Below, piece after piece: positions 37,565 to 45,936 of a DNA stretch of 64,000 nucleotides. The stretch's first letter is position 1, and each line of letters opens with the position of its first letter. A program made the translations under genes and the position numbers. Below the pieces are notes generated by a model. That model searched no databases and was not told where the DNA came from. It saw nothing but the letters and a program-made list of their open reading frames with translations. This stretch comes from Methylobacterium sp. Leaf123. GTDB taxonomy: Bacteria; Pseudomonadota; Alphaproteobacteria; Rhizobiales; Beijerinckiaceae. The DNA lies in NCBI RefSeq assembly GCF_001423405.1, contig NZ_LMNS01000002.1, positions 62,001 to 126,000 of the forward strand. The letters are read 5' to 3'.

Positions 37565-38293
37565 ATGCAGAGCAGCCTCTACGTCGCCCTGTCGAGCCAG
37601 ATCGCCCTCGAAAAGCGCCTGACCACCACCGCCAACAACGTCGCCAACATGGCGACGGTGGGCTTCCGGGCGGAGGAAGTCAGCTTTTCCGAACTGCTCG
37701 CCCGCTCGAACCGCGGCGAGGTCGCCTTCGTCGGTCCGGGCAAGAACACCATCTCGCGGGCCGCTGGCCCGACGACGAAGACCGATTCCACCCTCGATGT
37801 CGCCGTGCAGGGTGATGCGTGGCTCGGCGTAAAGGGCCCGAAGGGCGACACGCTCTATACCCGCGACGGCCGCCTGACGATGGACGCAAACGGGCAGCTG
37901 CGCACGGTGGGCGGCCTGCCGGTGGTCGATCCCGGCGGCGGCCCCCTGCTGCTCGATCCCCAGGCCGGGCCGCCGAAGATCGGCCGCGACGGCAGCATCC
38001 ACCAGGGCGTGAACCAAGTCGGCGCGCTCGGCCTGTTCAGCATCGACCCGAAGGCGACGCTGACGCGCTCGGGCGAGAATGCCGTCGCCGCGAGCCTGCC
38101 CGCCCGGCCGGTTCAGGACTTCACCCGCATCGGCCTCGTCCAGGGCTATGTCGAGGGCGCCAACGTCAACCCGATCCTGGAGATGACCAAGCTCATCGCG
38201 ATCCAGCGCGCCTTCGAGAGCGCGGCGACGATGACCTCGGAGGCCGACACCACCCTCACCGGCGCCGTCAAGACGCTGGGACCGCAGGGGTGA
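37565..38293 (+). CDS. flgF: Flagellar basal-body rod protein FlgF
   Basis: The 242-residue protein has the rod/hook N-terminal signature (YVALSSQIALEKRLTTTANNVANMATVGFRAEEVSF) and the C-terminal helix pattern SNVNP-type (GANVNPILEMTKLIAIQRAFESAATM), normal for proximal rod protein FlgF. It is exported by the flagellar system and forms part of the rod crossing the periplasm. It starts 5 bp after the DUF1217 gene and precedes fliI by 4 bp, so the three are co-transcribed. Confidence 0.93.
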   Translation: MQSSLYVALSSQIALEKRLTTTANNVANMATVGFRAEEVSFSELLARSNRGEVAFVGPGKNTISRAAGPTTKTDSTLDVAVQGDAWLGVKGPKGDTLYTRDGRLTMDANGQLRTVGGLPVVDPGGGPLLLDPQAGPPKIGRDGSIHQGVNQVGALGLFSIDPKATLTRSGENAVAASLPARPVQDFTRIGLVQGYVEGANVNPILEMTKLIAIQRAFESAATMTSEADTTLTGAVKTLGPQG

Positions 38294-38297
38294 TGCG

Positions 38298-39626
38298 ATG
38301 ACCCTCAACGCGATCGAGCGCCTGGAACGGGCGATGGAGGCCGGGCGCCGCGACCTGCCGCTGGTGCGGGTCGCCGGCCCCGTGCGCGAGGTGACCGCCA
38401 GCGCGGCGCGGGTCGCGGGCGTGTCCGCCTTCGTGCGGCTCGGCGACCGCATGGGCTTTTCCGCCGACGGCCGCACGCAGGTCGGCGAGGTGGTCCGCAT
38501 CGATGCGGCCGGCGCCACGGTGAAGCCGTTCGAGAGCCGGATCGAGGCCGGCATCGGCAGCCTCGCCCACCGCATCGGCCCGGCGCAGTTGCGCCCGGAC
38601 CCGCGCTGGAAGGGCCGGGTGATCGACGCGCTCGGCCGCCCCGTCGATGGGCTCGGCCCCCTGGCCGAGGGGCCTGCCAGCGTTCCGCTCGACGCTGACC
38701 CGCCCGCCGCGATGACCCGCGCCCGGGTGAAGACGCCGCTGCCCACGGGGGTGCGGGCGATCGACCTGTTCACGCCGCTCTGCGCCGGCCAGCGCATCGG
38801 CATCTTCGCCGGCTCCGGCGTCGGCAAATCGACCCTGCTGGCGATGCTGGCCGGGGCGCAAGGCTTCGACAGCGTCGTGGTCGCGCTCGTCGGCGAGCGC
38901 GGACGCGAGGTACGCGAGTTCCTCGAAGGGCCGATTGCGGCGGCTCGCGACCGCGCCGTGATCGTGGTCTCGACCGGCGACGAGAGCCCGATGATGCGTC
39001 GCCAAGCGCCGAAGGTGGCGCTGGCCGTGGCCGAGTCCTTCCGCGACCGCGGCGAGTCGGTGCTGCTCATCGTCGATTCCGTGACCCGCTACGCCCACGC
39101 CGCCCGCGACGTGGCGCTCGCCGCGGGCGAGCCGGCGGTGGCGCGGGGCTATCCGCCGAGCGTCTTTTCGGACCTGCCGCGGCTCTTGGAACGCGCCGGC
39201 CCCGGCGCGGAGGGCACCGGCACGATCACCGGCATCTTCTCGGTGCTGGTCGATGGCGACGACCACAACGACCCGGTCGCCGACTCGATCCGCGGCACCC
39301 TCGACGGCCACGTGGTGCTCGACCGCGCCATCGCCGAGCAGGGCCGCTACCCGGCGATCGAGCTGCTCGGCTCGATTTCGCGCCTCGCGGGCGAGGTCTG
39401 GACCGGGGACCAGCGCGAGCTGGTGCGCAAGCTCAAGAGCATGATGGCGCGGTTCGAGGAGACGCGGGATCTGCGCCTCATGGGCGGCTACCGCGCCGGC
39501 AGCGATCCCGACCTCGACCAGGCCGTGAGCCTCGTGCCGCGGATCTACGAAGCCCTGCGCCAGGAACCGGGCCAGCCGCCGAGCCGCGACGCCTTCCTCG
39601 AACTCGCCCAGTCCCTGCGGGGATGA
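38298..39626 (+). CDS. fliI: Flagellum-specific ATP synthase FliI
   Basis: The 442-residue ATPase powers and orders flagellar export. It contains the Walker A GIFAGSGVGKSTLLAM, the F1-beta-like GERGREVREF and VLLIVDSVTRYAHAARDVALA, and the GSISRLAGEVW region, typical of type III secretion ATPases. The N-terminal barrel is residues 1-95. It should form a hexamer at the export gate. It lies between flgF and flgE in one rightward unit. A 202-bp gap separates it from flgE. Confidence 0.95.
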   Translation: MTLNAIERLERAMEAGRRDLPLVRVAGPVREVTASAARVAGVSAFVRLGDRMGFSADGRTQVGEVVRIDAAGATVKPFESRIEAGIGSLAHRIGPAQLRPDPRWKGRVIDALGRPVDGLGPLAEGPASVPLDADPPAAMTRARVKTPLPTGVRAIDLFTPLCAGQRIGIFAGSGVGKSTLLAMLAGAQGFDSVVVALVGERGREVREFLEGPIAAARDRAVIVVSTGDESPMMRRQAPKVALAVAESFRDRGESVLLIVDSVTRYAHAARDVALAAGEPAVARGYPPSVFSDLPRLLERAGPGAEGTGTITGIFSVLVDGDDHNDPVADSIRGTLDGHVVLDRAIAEQGRYPAIELLGSISRLAGEVWTGDQRELVRKLKSMMARFEETRDLRLMGGYRAGSDPDLDQAVSLVPRIYEALRQEPGQPPSRDAFLELAQSLRG

Positions 39627-39828
39627 GGATGACTTTGCATTTCGATGACCCGGCGGACGCAGCCAAATCTATGCAGGCTGCGAAAACTTGCCTGCGCCGC
39701 CCCGCCCTCGCGGGGGCAGACGACGAAGCGCCGAACGCATCGCCGTCCGTGATCGACCACGCCTTCAGCCCCGCGCAAGCGACACCGTGTCCAGTGCGCA
39801 AGAATTCGAAAGTCAACGAGGTGTCCGC

Positions 39829-41040
39829 ATGAGTCTCATCGGCGTGCTCCGCACCGGCGTTTCCGGAATGAACGCTCAGTCCAACCGTATCTCGACGGTG
39901 GCCGAGAACATTCAGAACGCCAGCACCACCGGCTATAAGCGTACTTCGGCCGAGTTCTCATCGCTGCTGCTCGATTCCGGCGATGTCGGCAACTACAACT
40001 CGGGTGCGGTCGAGACCACCTTGCGCCGTTCGGTGAGCGAGGGCGGCCCCATCGCCTCGACCAATTCCGACAAGGATCTCGCGATCCAGGGCAACGGCTT
40101 CTTCGTGGTGAGCGACGCGGGCGGCGCGCCCTTCATGACGCGGGCCGGCAACTTCGTCGTCGACGGCAAGTCCGGCAACCTCGTCAATGCCGGCGGCTTC
40201 ACCCTGATGGGATACAGCCTCGCCAACGGCACCCCGAACCCGGTCCTCAACGGCGTGGCCGACCTCAAGCCGGTCAATGTCAGCGTGATGGGCCAGGAGG
40301 CACGTCCCTCCACCTCGGCGACGGTCAGCGGCAACCTCTCCTTCGAGACGCCGGTCTACGATCCGACGGCGACGGGTGCCATCGGCTACTCGAAGAAGAA
40401 CTCGCTCAAGGTCTACGACAATGTCGGCCGGCCGGTGACGCTCGACGTCCAGATGACCAAGTCCGCCGCCAATACGTGGACGGTCGCATTCTTCGATCCG
40501 GCGACGCCGGGCGCGTCCGTCGGCTCGACCAGCGTGACCTTCGACGGCAACGGCAAGGTCAATGGCGGCGGCTCGGCCCTGGTGAACGTGCCGAACGGCC
40601 GCAGCATCACCGTGGATCTGGGCGGCCTGACGCAGCTCTCCGGCGACCACAACCTCTCCGGCACCGCCAACGGCTCCTCGCCCACCTCCGTGAGCGGAAC
40701 TGCCTTCGGCGAGGACGGCACGGTCTACGCCGTCTACACCGACGGCACCCGCAAGGCCGCGTTCAAGGTGCCGCTGGCGGATGTGGCGAGCCCCGACAAC
40801 CTCGCGCCGCGGGCGGGCAACGTCTTCACCACGAGCGCCGAATCCGGCGACATCCAGGTCGGCTTCGCCGGCCAGGGCGGGCGCGGCATCCTGAAGGCGG
40901 GCGCACTCGAACAGTCCAACGTCGATGTCAGCACCGAACTGACCACGATGATCGAGTCGCAGACGGTCTACACCGCCAATTCCAAGGTGTTCATGACCGG
41001 CAACGAGCTGCTCGAAACCCTGATGAACCTGAAGCGCTGA
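39829..41040 (+). CDS. flgE: Flagellar hook protein FlgE
   Basis: The ATG at 39829 gives 403 residues. The start MSLIGVLRTGVSGMNAQSNRISTVAENIQNASTTGYKR and the end VDVSTELTTMIESQTVYTANSKVFMTGNELLETLMNLKR are hook-protein signatures, and AIQGNGFFVVSD lies between. It forms the curved hook. Frames starting up to 140 bp upstream would add a basic leader and are unlikely. The 202-bp gap after fliI contains no convincing gene and probably a promoter. Confidence 0.95.
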   Translation: MSLIGVLRTGVSGMNAQSNRISTVAENIQNASTTGYKRTSAEFSSLLLDSGDVGNYNSGAVETTLRRSVSEGGPIASTNSDKDLAIQGNGFFVVSDAGGAPFMTRAGNFVVDGKSGNLVNAGGFTLMGYSLANGTPNPVLNGVADLKPVNVSVMGQEARPSTSATVSGNLSFETPVYDPTATGAIGYSKKNSLKVYDNVGRPVTLDVQMTKSAANTWTVAFFDPATPGASVGSTSVTFDGNGKVNGGGSALVNVPNGRSITVDLGGLTQLSGDHNLSGTANGSSPTSVSGTAFGEDGTVYAVYTDGTRKAAFKVPLADVASPDNLAPRAGNVFTTSAESGDIQVGFAGQGGRGILKAGALEQSNVDVSTELTTMIESQTVYTANSKVFMTGNELLETLMNLKR

Positions 41041-41118
41041 CGCGGACCATCGTCGCATCCGGGGGCGCCGGCCCGACACCGGCGCCCCCGTCTCGTATCG
41101 CGTCCCAGGAACCGACCG

Positions 41119-42582
41119 ATGGGTCTCACCCTCGCGCTCAACACCGCGCGCGCCTCGCTGCTCGCGAACTCGAACCAGATCGCCGTCTCCGCGCGCAACG
41201 TCGCGGGCGCGAACGATCCCGGCTATTCGCGCAAGATCGCGACGCTGGTCGCCGGCAGCGCGGGCGGCGCCACGGTGACGATCACCCGTGCGGGCGACCC
41301 GGCGCTCTATGCCCGCACGCTCACCGCCTCGTCCGACGCCGCCCGCGGCGACGCCCTTCTCACCGGGCTGACGAAGCTCGCCCAGACCATCGGCGACACC
41401 GCGGACCCCACAGCGCCGGCCGCGCGCCTCACGGCTTTTCAGGCTGCGCTCCAGGCCGCCGCCAACCAGCCCGACAACGCGCAGCTCGCCCGTGACGCGG
41501 TCGAGTCCGCCAAGGCCCTGGCGGGAAGCCTGAACCAAGCGGCGGACGCCGTGCACGCCACACGGGCGGAGGCCGATGCCGGCATCGCCGCTTCGGTGAC
41601 CCGCATCAACGACCTCCTCGTCCGGTTCGACACCGCCAACCGCGCCGTGACCAAGGCCACAGCCCTCGGCGGCGATGCCACCGACGCACTGGACGACCGC
41701 GACCGTATCCTGACCGCGCTGTCGCAGGAGATCGGCGTTCACGCCGTGGCCCGCGAGGGCGGCGACATGGCGCTCTACACCGATGGCGGCGTGACCCTGT
41801 TCGAGCGCGGCCCGCGCACGGTCACGTTCACGGACACCTCCGTCTTTGCCGCGGGCACCGTCGGCGGCGGCGTGAGGATCGACGGCGTGCCGGTGACCGG
41901 ACCCGCCTCGCCGATGCCGCTCGGGTCCGGGCGGATCGCCGGGCTCGCGGCCCTGCGCGACGGGGCGGCGGTCCAGTACGAGGCACAGCTCGACGCCCTC
42001 GCCGGCGGGTTGATCGATGCCTTCGCCGAGACCGACTTCTCGTTGATTGACGAAGGTCCGCGAGCCGGCCTGTTCACCGCGGGCGGCAGCGGCATCCTGC
42101 CGACGGGCGCCGGGCGCACCGGCCTCGCGGCCTCGATTTCGGTCCACGCGGCGGTCGATCCGGCCCGCGGCGGCTCCGTCGCCCTGCTGCGCAACGGCGG
42201 CATGAACGGCAGCGACTACATCGACCCGGCGGCGGGCGGCGACGCGGCCTATGCGGGCCGCCTTCGCGGGCTTCTCACCGCGCTGACGGCGGCCCAGCCC
42301 GTCGATCCGGCCCTCGGCCTCGGCACCTCCGCCGGCCTGCCCGACCTCGCCTCGGCCTCCGCAGGGTGGCTCGAAGCGCAGCGCAAGGACGCGTCGACCG
42401 ATGCCTCCTACCAGAAGACCCTGCTGACGCGCGCCAACGAGGCGCTCTCGAACGTCGCGGGCGTGAACGGCGACGACGAGACCGCCCTCGCCCTTCAGTT
42501 GGAGCGCTCCTACAGCGCGTCGGCCAAGCTCCTCTCGGTCGTCAACGACCTCCTCAAGACCCTCTTCGACGCGGTGCGGTGA
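41119..42582 (+). CDS. flgK: Flagellar hook-associated protein 1
   Basis: The 487-residue protein has the N-terminal rod-type segment (LALNTARASLLANSNQIAVSARNVAGANDPGYSRK) and a C-terminal helix (SNVAGVNGDDETALALQLERSYSASAKLLSVVNDLLKTLFDAV) of FlgK. It joins hook and filament. The middle is Ala-rich with a DALDDRDRILTALSQEIGV helix. It starts 78 bp after flgE and precedes flgL by 7 bp, so the two junction proteins are made together. Confidence 0.93.
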   Translation: MGLTLALNTARASLLANSNQIAVSARNVAGANDPGYSRKIATLVAGSAGGATVTITRAGDPALYARTLTASSDAARGDALLTGLTKLAQTIGDTADPTAPAARLTAFQAALQAAANQPDNAQLARDAVESAKALAGSLNQAADAVHATRAEADAGIAASVTRINDLLVRFDTANRAVTKATALGGDATDALDDRDRILTALSQEIGVHAVAREGGDMALYTDGGVTLFERGPRTVTFTDTSVFAAGTVGGGVRIDGVPVTGPASPMPLGSGRIAGLAALRDGAAVQYEAQLDALAGGLIDAFAETDFSLIDEGPRAGLFTAGGSGILPTGAGRTGLAASISVHAAVDPARGGSVALLRNGGMNGSDYIDPAAGGDAAYAGRLRGLLTALTAAQPVDPALGLGTSAGLPDLASASAGWLEAQRKDASTDASYQKTLLTRANEALSNVAGVNGDDETALALQLERSYSASAKLLSVVNDLLKTLFDAVR

Positions 42583-42589
42583 TACGGCC

Positions 42590-43642
42590 ATGATGACGAC
42601 CGGCTTCATCTCAAGCCTCAACCTCTGGAACGCGCCGCGCACCGGCGCCTCACGGCTCCAGAGCGAACTCGCCAACGCGACCAAGGAGATCGCCACCGGC
42701 CGCTTCGCCGATGTCGGTGCGACGCTCGGCGGCGGTGTCGCCGGGGCGTTCAGCCTGCGGCGGCAGAGCGCCGTGCTCGCCTCGCTGACCCAGAGCAACA
42801 CCGCGGCCACGTCCCGGCTCGCGGCGACGCAGGGCGCGCTCAACGAGATTCGCTCTTCCGCCGACGCGACGCTCAACGAACTGACCGCGCTCCCCGCCGA
42901 CCAACGGGCGAAGACGCTCGTGGACGCCGCGCGCGGCCGCCTCGCAGCGCTGGCGGGCGCGCTCAACACCAGCACGGGCGGTCAGTTCGTGTTCGCCGGC
43001 ACGAACAGTGGGACGGCACCGCTGACATCCTACGAGGGCAACCCGACCTCCGCCGCCAAGACGGCGGTCGATAAGCTCTTCTCGGACTTCTTCGGCTTCG
43101 CGCCCGGCTCTTCGGCGGCGTCCACCATCACCCCGAACCAGCTCAAGGGCTTCCTCGACGGGCCGCTCACCGGCCTGTTCACGGAGGTGAAGTGGGGCCA
43201 GACGTGGTCGGGCGCATCGAGCCGAACCCTCGACAGCCAGATCTCCCTCACCGAGACCGTCACCACCTCCGTGAGCGCCAACGCCGAGCCCTTCCGCAAG
43301 CTCGGCATGGCCTACGTCATCGCCTCGGGGCTCGGCCTGTCCGGCCTCTCGCAGGAGGCGCAGAACGTGGCGACGGGCAAGGTCATGGACCTGCTGGGCC
43401 AAGTCAGCGGAAGCCTCACCACGATGCAGGCCGATCTTGGCCGCACCCAGAGCCAGATCACGGACGCGAATGCGCGCATGGCCCGGCAGACCAGCCTGCT
43501 GACCGGGCAGATCCGGGATCTGGAAAACGTCGATCCGGCCGAAGCCAAGAGCCGGGTCGATGCCATCACGACCCAGATGCAGATGTCTTATGGGCTGACC
43601 GCGCAGTTGCGCAGCCTCAGCCTGATCAACTTCATCTCCTGA
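42590..43642 (+). CDS. flgL: Flagellar hook-associated protein 3
   Basis: The 350-residue protein shows flagellin-like ends: SLNLWNAPRTGASRLQSELANATKEIATGRFADVGATLGG at the start and LENVDPAEAKSRVDAITTQMQMSYGLTAQLRSLSLINFI at the end. GGQFVFAGTNSGTAPLTSY is the typical FlgL motif. It forms the second ring of the hook-filament junction and is exported. A flaF gene follows 41 bp later. Confidence 0.92.
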   Translation: MMTTGFISSLNLWNAPRTGASRLQSELANATKEIATGRFADVGATLGGGVAGAFSLRRQSAVLASLTQSNTAATSRLAATQGALNEIRSSADATLNELTALPADQRAKTLVDAARGRLAALAGALNTSTGGQFVFAGTNSGTAPLTSYEGNPTSAAKTAVDKLFSDFFGFAPGSSAASTITPNQLKGFLDGPLTGLFTEVKWGQTWSGASSRTLDSQISLTETVTTSVSANAEPFRKLGMAYVIASGLGLSGLSQEAQNVATGKVMDLLGQVSGSLTTMQADLGRTQSQITDANARMARQTSLLTGQIRDLENVDPAEAKSRVDAITTQMQMSYGLTAQLRSLSLINFIS

Positions 43643-43683
43643 ACGCCCGCCTTTTTGAAACCGAGTACGGAGCGTCGGCCCCG

Positions 43684-44034
43684 ATGTACCGCCTGTCCTA
43701 TGCCGAGATCATGGAAGACGCGCCCGACCTCGGTCGCGAGCGCGAGCGCGAGGCCTTCGACCGGGCGCTCAACCAGCTCCGCACGGCCGAAGCACGGGGC
43801 GCTGCGGCCGGCCCGGCGCGGAGCGCCGCCGTCGGCTCGATCCAGGATCTGTGGAACGTGCTGATCGCCGACCTGCTCGACCCCGAAAACGCTCTGCCCG
43901 AAGCCCTGCGCGCCGACCTCGTCGCCATCGGCCTGTGGAACATGCGCGAGGCCGGAGAAGTGCTGAGCACACCCGAGCGCAGCCTCGCAGCCTTGATCGA
44001 GGTCAACACCTCGATCCGCGACGGATTGCAGTAA
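43684..44034 (+). CDS. flaF: Flagellar biosynthesis regulator FlaF
   Basis: The ATG at 43684 gives 116 residues, the family length. The FlaF pattern is clear: MYRLSYAEIMEDAPDLGRERER, FDRALNQLRTAE, LWNVLIADLLDPENALPEALRADLVAIGLWNMREA and SLAALIEVNTSIRDGL. FlaF works opposite FlbT to permit flagellin translation in alphaproteobacteria with a FlbT system. The two genes are adjacent (10-bp gap), as is typical. Confidence 0.92.
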   Translation: MYRLSYAEIMEDAPDLGREREREAFDRALNQLRTAEARGAAAGPARSAAVGSIQDLWNVLIADLLDPENALPEALRADLVAIGLWNMREAGEVLSTPERSLAALIEVNTSIRDGLQ

Positions 44035-44044
44035 GGGGCGGGCG

Positions 44045-44566
44045 ATGACGCGCGACACCGGACGGGCCGCTGCCCGCACCATGCACCTGAGCCTGAAAGC
44101 GGGCGAGCGCGTCTACATCAACGGCGCGGTGGTGCGCGTCGACCGCAAGGTCGCGCTCGAACTGATGAACGACGCGACCTTCCTGCTGGAGGGCCACGTC
44201 CTCCAGGCGGAGGAGGCGACGACGCCCCTGCGCCAGCTCTACTTCGCGGCGCAGACCATGCTGATCGCTCCGGCCCAGGCCGGCCCGGCCCGGTCGCTCT
44301 ACACCCGGATCGAGGAGGGCATCCTCGCCGTGACGACCGAACCGGCGATCCGGGACGGGCTGGCGGCGGCGCATGCCCTCGTCGAGGCGGGCCGGGCCTT
44401 CGAGGCGCTGAAGCTCATTCGCGCCCTCTACACGACGGAGGCCACCCTGCTCGGCCCGTTGGCGCCCCTCCCCGAGGTGCCGCCCGCCGCCCTCGTGCCA
44501 TCCGCCCGCTCCGGCCCACGCCGCCGGCCGCGGACCCGGCCGGCCCTCTCCTCCGACAAGGCCTGA
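44045..44566 (+). CDS. flbT: Flagellin translation repressor FlbT
   Basis: The frame from 44045 gives 173 residues; an internal start at 44081 (MHLSLKAGERVYINGAVV) matches the usual N-terminus better and would give 161. Core features are DRKVALELMNDATFLLEGHVLQAEEATTPLRQLYFAAQTMLI. A Pro/Arg-rich tail follows. FlbT binds the flagellin 5' leader and blocks its translation, as shown in Caulobacter; here the long flagellin leader is a plausible target. It precedes flgD by 6 bp. Confidence 0.9.
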   Translation: MTRDTGRAAARTMHLSLKAGERVYINGAVVRVDRKVALELMNDATFLLEGHVLQAEEATTPLRQLYFAAQTMLIAPAQAGPARSLYTRIEEGILAVTTEPAIRDGLAAAHALVEAGRAFEALKLIRALYTTEATLLGPLAPLPEVPPAALVPSARSGPRRRPRTRPALSSDKA

Positions 44567-44572
44567 ACGTCC

Positions 44573-44980
44573 ATGGACATCCCCAGCACCGGCACGAGCA
44601 CCAGCACGACCACCGCCGCGGCGGCGAAGGCGGCGACCTCGGTCGCCTCCAAGATGAATGCCGACACCTTCCTGACGCTGCTGATGGCCCAGCTTCAGAA
44701 CCAGGATCCGACGAAGCCGATGGACTCGACGGAATATGTCGGCCAGCTCGCCACCTTCTCGCAGGTCGAGCAGGCCACCAAGACCAACCAGAAGCTCGAT
44801 TCGCTGCTCACCTCGAGCTTCCTGAATCAGGCCGACGCGATCATCGGGCGGAGCCTCAGCTCGGCCGACGGCCTGACGACCGGCACGGTGCAGTCGGTGC
44901 GGGTCACCGGCGACGGCGTGATGGCCAAGCTCACCGACGGCCGCGAGATGCTGCTCGCCTCCGGCATCTCGATCAGCTAG
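44573..44980 (+). CDS. flgD: Flagellar hook assembly protein FlgD
   Basis: The 135-residue protein is a short FlgD. After a Thr/Ser-rich leader of about 30 residues comes the hook-capping motif MNADTFLTLLMAQLQNQDPTKPMDSTEYVGQLATFSQVEQA. The C-terminal barrel is small (GRSLSSADGLTTGTVQSVRV...), lacking the Ig-like part of long FlgD proteins. It caps the growing hook. The TAG stop is the first triplet of a dispersed repeat (44978-45083). Confidence 0.92.
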   Translation: MDIPSTGTSTSTTTAAAAKAATSVASKMNADTFLTLLMAQLQNQDPTKPMDSTEYVGQLATFSQVEQATKTNQKLDSLLTSSFLNQADAIIGRSLSSADGLTTGTVQSVRVTGDGVMAKLTDGREMLLASGISIS

Positions 44981-45083
44981 AGCCGTGTCCGACCTGACGG
45001 CATCAGGCCGGCGTCTCCAGCTCCTTGTTTTGACGCGCATTCTTTCGACGAACCGGCGACCGCTTCGTCGGAATGCGCTCTAG
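44978..45083 (+). repeat. 105-bp dispersed repeat, copy 2 (supplies the flgD stop codon)
   Basis: TAGAGCCGTGTCCGA at the start overlaps the flgD stop TAG. The block then shares GACGGCATCAGGCCGG, TCTCC, TTGTTTTGAC-like sequence, TTTCGACGAACCGG and CTTCGTCGGAATGCGCTC with copy 1 (34951-35054) on the opposite strand. Both copies start with TAG relative to the neighbouring gene. The second half forms a hairpin (GCGCATTCTTTCGACGAA / TTCGTCGGAATGCGC). Confidence 0.8.
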
Positions 45084-45129
45084 GCATCGTCCCGAAAGGT
45101 GGCGGCCGGCTTGTCTGAAACGATGATGC
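45084..45129. repeat. 45-bp palindromic dispersed repeat, copy 2
   Basis: GCATCGTCCCGAAAGG, then GCCGGCTTGTCTGAAA, then CGATGATGC gives an imperfect palindrome like that at 36173-36217, in the same orientation. It directly follows the longer repeat, so this gap before fliQ holds two repeat units in tandem. Confidence 0.6.
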
Positions 45130-45148
45130 GCCCTGCGAAGACCCGATC

Positions 45149-45415
45149 ATGAACGAGGTCGACGCCCTCGAACTCGTCCGCTCCGCGATCTGGACGGTGC
45201 TGGTCGCCGCCGGGCCCTCCGTCGGCGCGGCGATGCTGGTGGGCATCGCGGTCGCCCTGCTCCAGGCGCTGACGCAGATCCAGGAGGTGACGCTCACCTT
45301 CGTCCCGAAGATCGTCGCGATCCTGCTGGTGATGCTGGTGACCGGCACCTTCGTCGGCGCACAGATCTATGCGTTCGCCGAGATGACCTACGGCCGGATC
45401 GCGACCGGGTTCTGA
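45149..45415 (+). CDS. fliQ: Flagellar export gate protein FliQ
   Basis: The 88-residue inner-membrane protein has two membrane helices (about 13-37 and 50-70) and the motifs NEVDALELVRSAIWTVLVAAGPSVGAAMLVG and ALTQIQEVTLTFVPKI of FliQ. With FliP and FliR it forms the export gate. fliP is not in the window. In related genomes flhA and fliR follow; here a chemoreceptor gene on the other strand is inserted before flhA. Confidence 0.93.
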   Translation: MNEVDALELVRSAIWTVLVAAGPSVGAAMLVGIAVALLQALTQIQEVTLTFVPKIVAILLVMLVTGTFVGAQIYAFAEMTYGRIATGF

Positions 45416-45756
45416 AACGCGGTCGCCGTCTCGCAAACGCGGTCCGCCTGGGAAGCGAAGCATCCGGCGCCAGGGCGCCGACACGGACCGGCTCGACCTT
45501 GGGAGAACGGTTGGGACCGGGCGGAGGAAGCTGTCGAGACTTGACCGCCCGGTCCCGCGCGAAAGCCTCGACCTTGGGAAGGACAAAAGCTTCGACACAG
45601 AAGACCTTAACACCAAGAGCAGGCCACGGCAGCACCCGATTCGACGCCCAGCCATGCGACGGGTGACGGCCGGCTTCGAGAGTCACGGTTAAGAGCTTCT
45701 GCCTGCCCCTCGCCCACTCGCGACCCGCCCTTTCCCGCGCCCCCCCGCACACGCTG
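45416..45756. other. Gene-free segment after fliQ
   Basis: No convincing gene is present. Two direct copies of CTCGACCTTGGGA (45492-45504 and 45567-45579) occur, and the flhA leader further on carries a related CTCGACCTTGAGG. The stretch is a remnant of the original fliQ-flhA spacer, as argued for the duplicated leader at 45757-45802. Confidence 0.45.
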
Positions 45757-45802
45757 GCCGCGCCCCAACCGGCGCGACCGTGAGGGAATCGGTTCACGTC
45801 AT
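45757..45802 (+). repeat. Decayed duplicate of the flhA leader
   Basis: The 46 bp match 47873-47918 with about five differences; the last 22 bases (GAGGGAATCGGTTCACGTCA plus T) are identical. In the functional copy the sequence ends in ATG (flhA start); here the corresponding codon is ATT. It lies after fliQ, on the other side of the inserted chemoreceptor gene. Confidence 0.75.
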
Positions 45803-45861
45803 TCAGGGCGTCTCGCCATTCGTGACGAGCGGCGGTTTCGAATGGCTGCCCCGGTCATGAC

Positions 45862-45898
45862 AAGGGGCGCGGAACGACATCGCCGTTCCGCGCCCCTT
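45862..45898 (-). terminator. Terminator hairpin of MCP 2
   Basis: A perfect 15-bp stem AAGGGGCGCGGAACG (45862-45876) and CGTTCCGCGCCCCTT (45884-45898) with a 7-nt loop lies 38 bp beyond the chemoreceptor stop on its strand. The U tail is weak. Confidence 0.7.
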
Positions 45899-45936
45899 GG
45901 GCTTCGGGTTCGTGCCGTGGCTTTGCGCAGCGGGGA

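Noticed and set aside
39627..39828. A 69-residue frame between fliI and flgE
   Set aside because: It overlaps the fliI end and runs into the flgE start in another frame, with no domain and no ribosome-binding site; treated as intergenic.
39958..42975. A 1005-residue open frame antisense to flgE and flgK
   Set aside because: It is a composition shadow of two well-recognised flagellar genes, with no recognisable motif.
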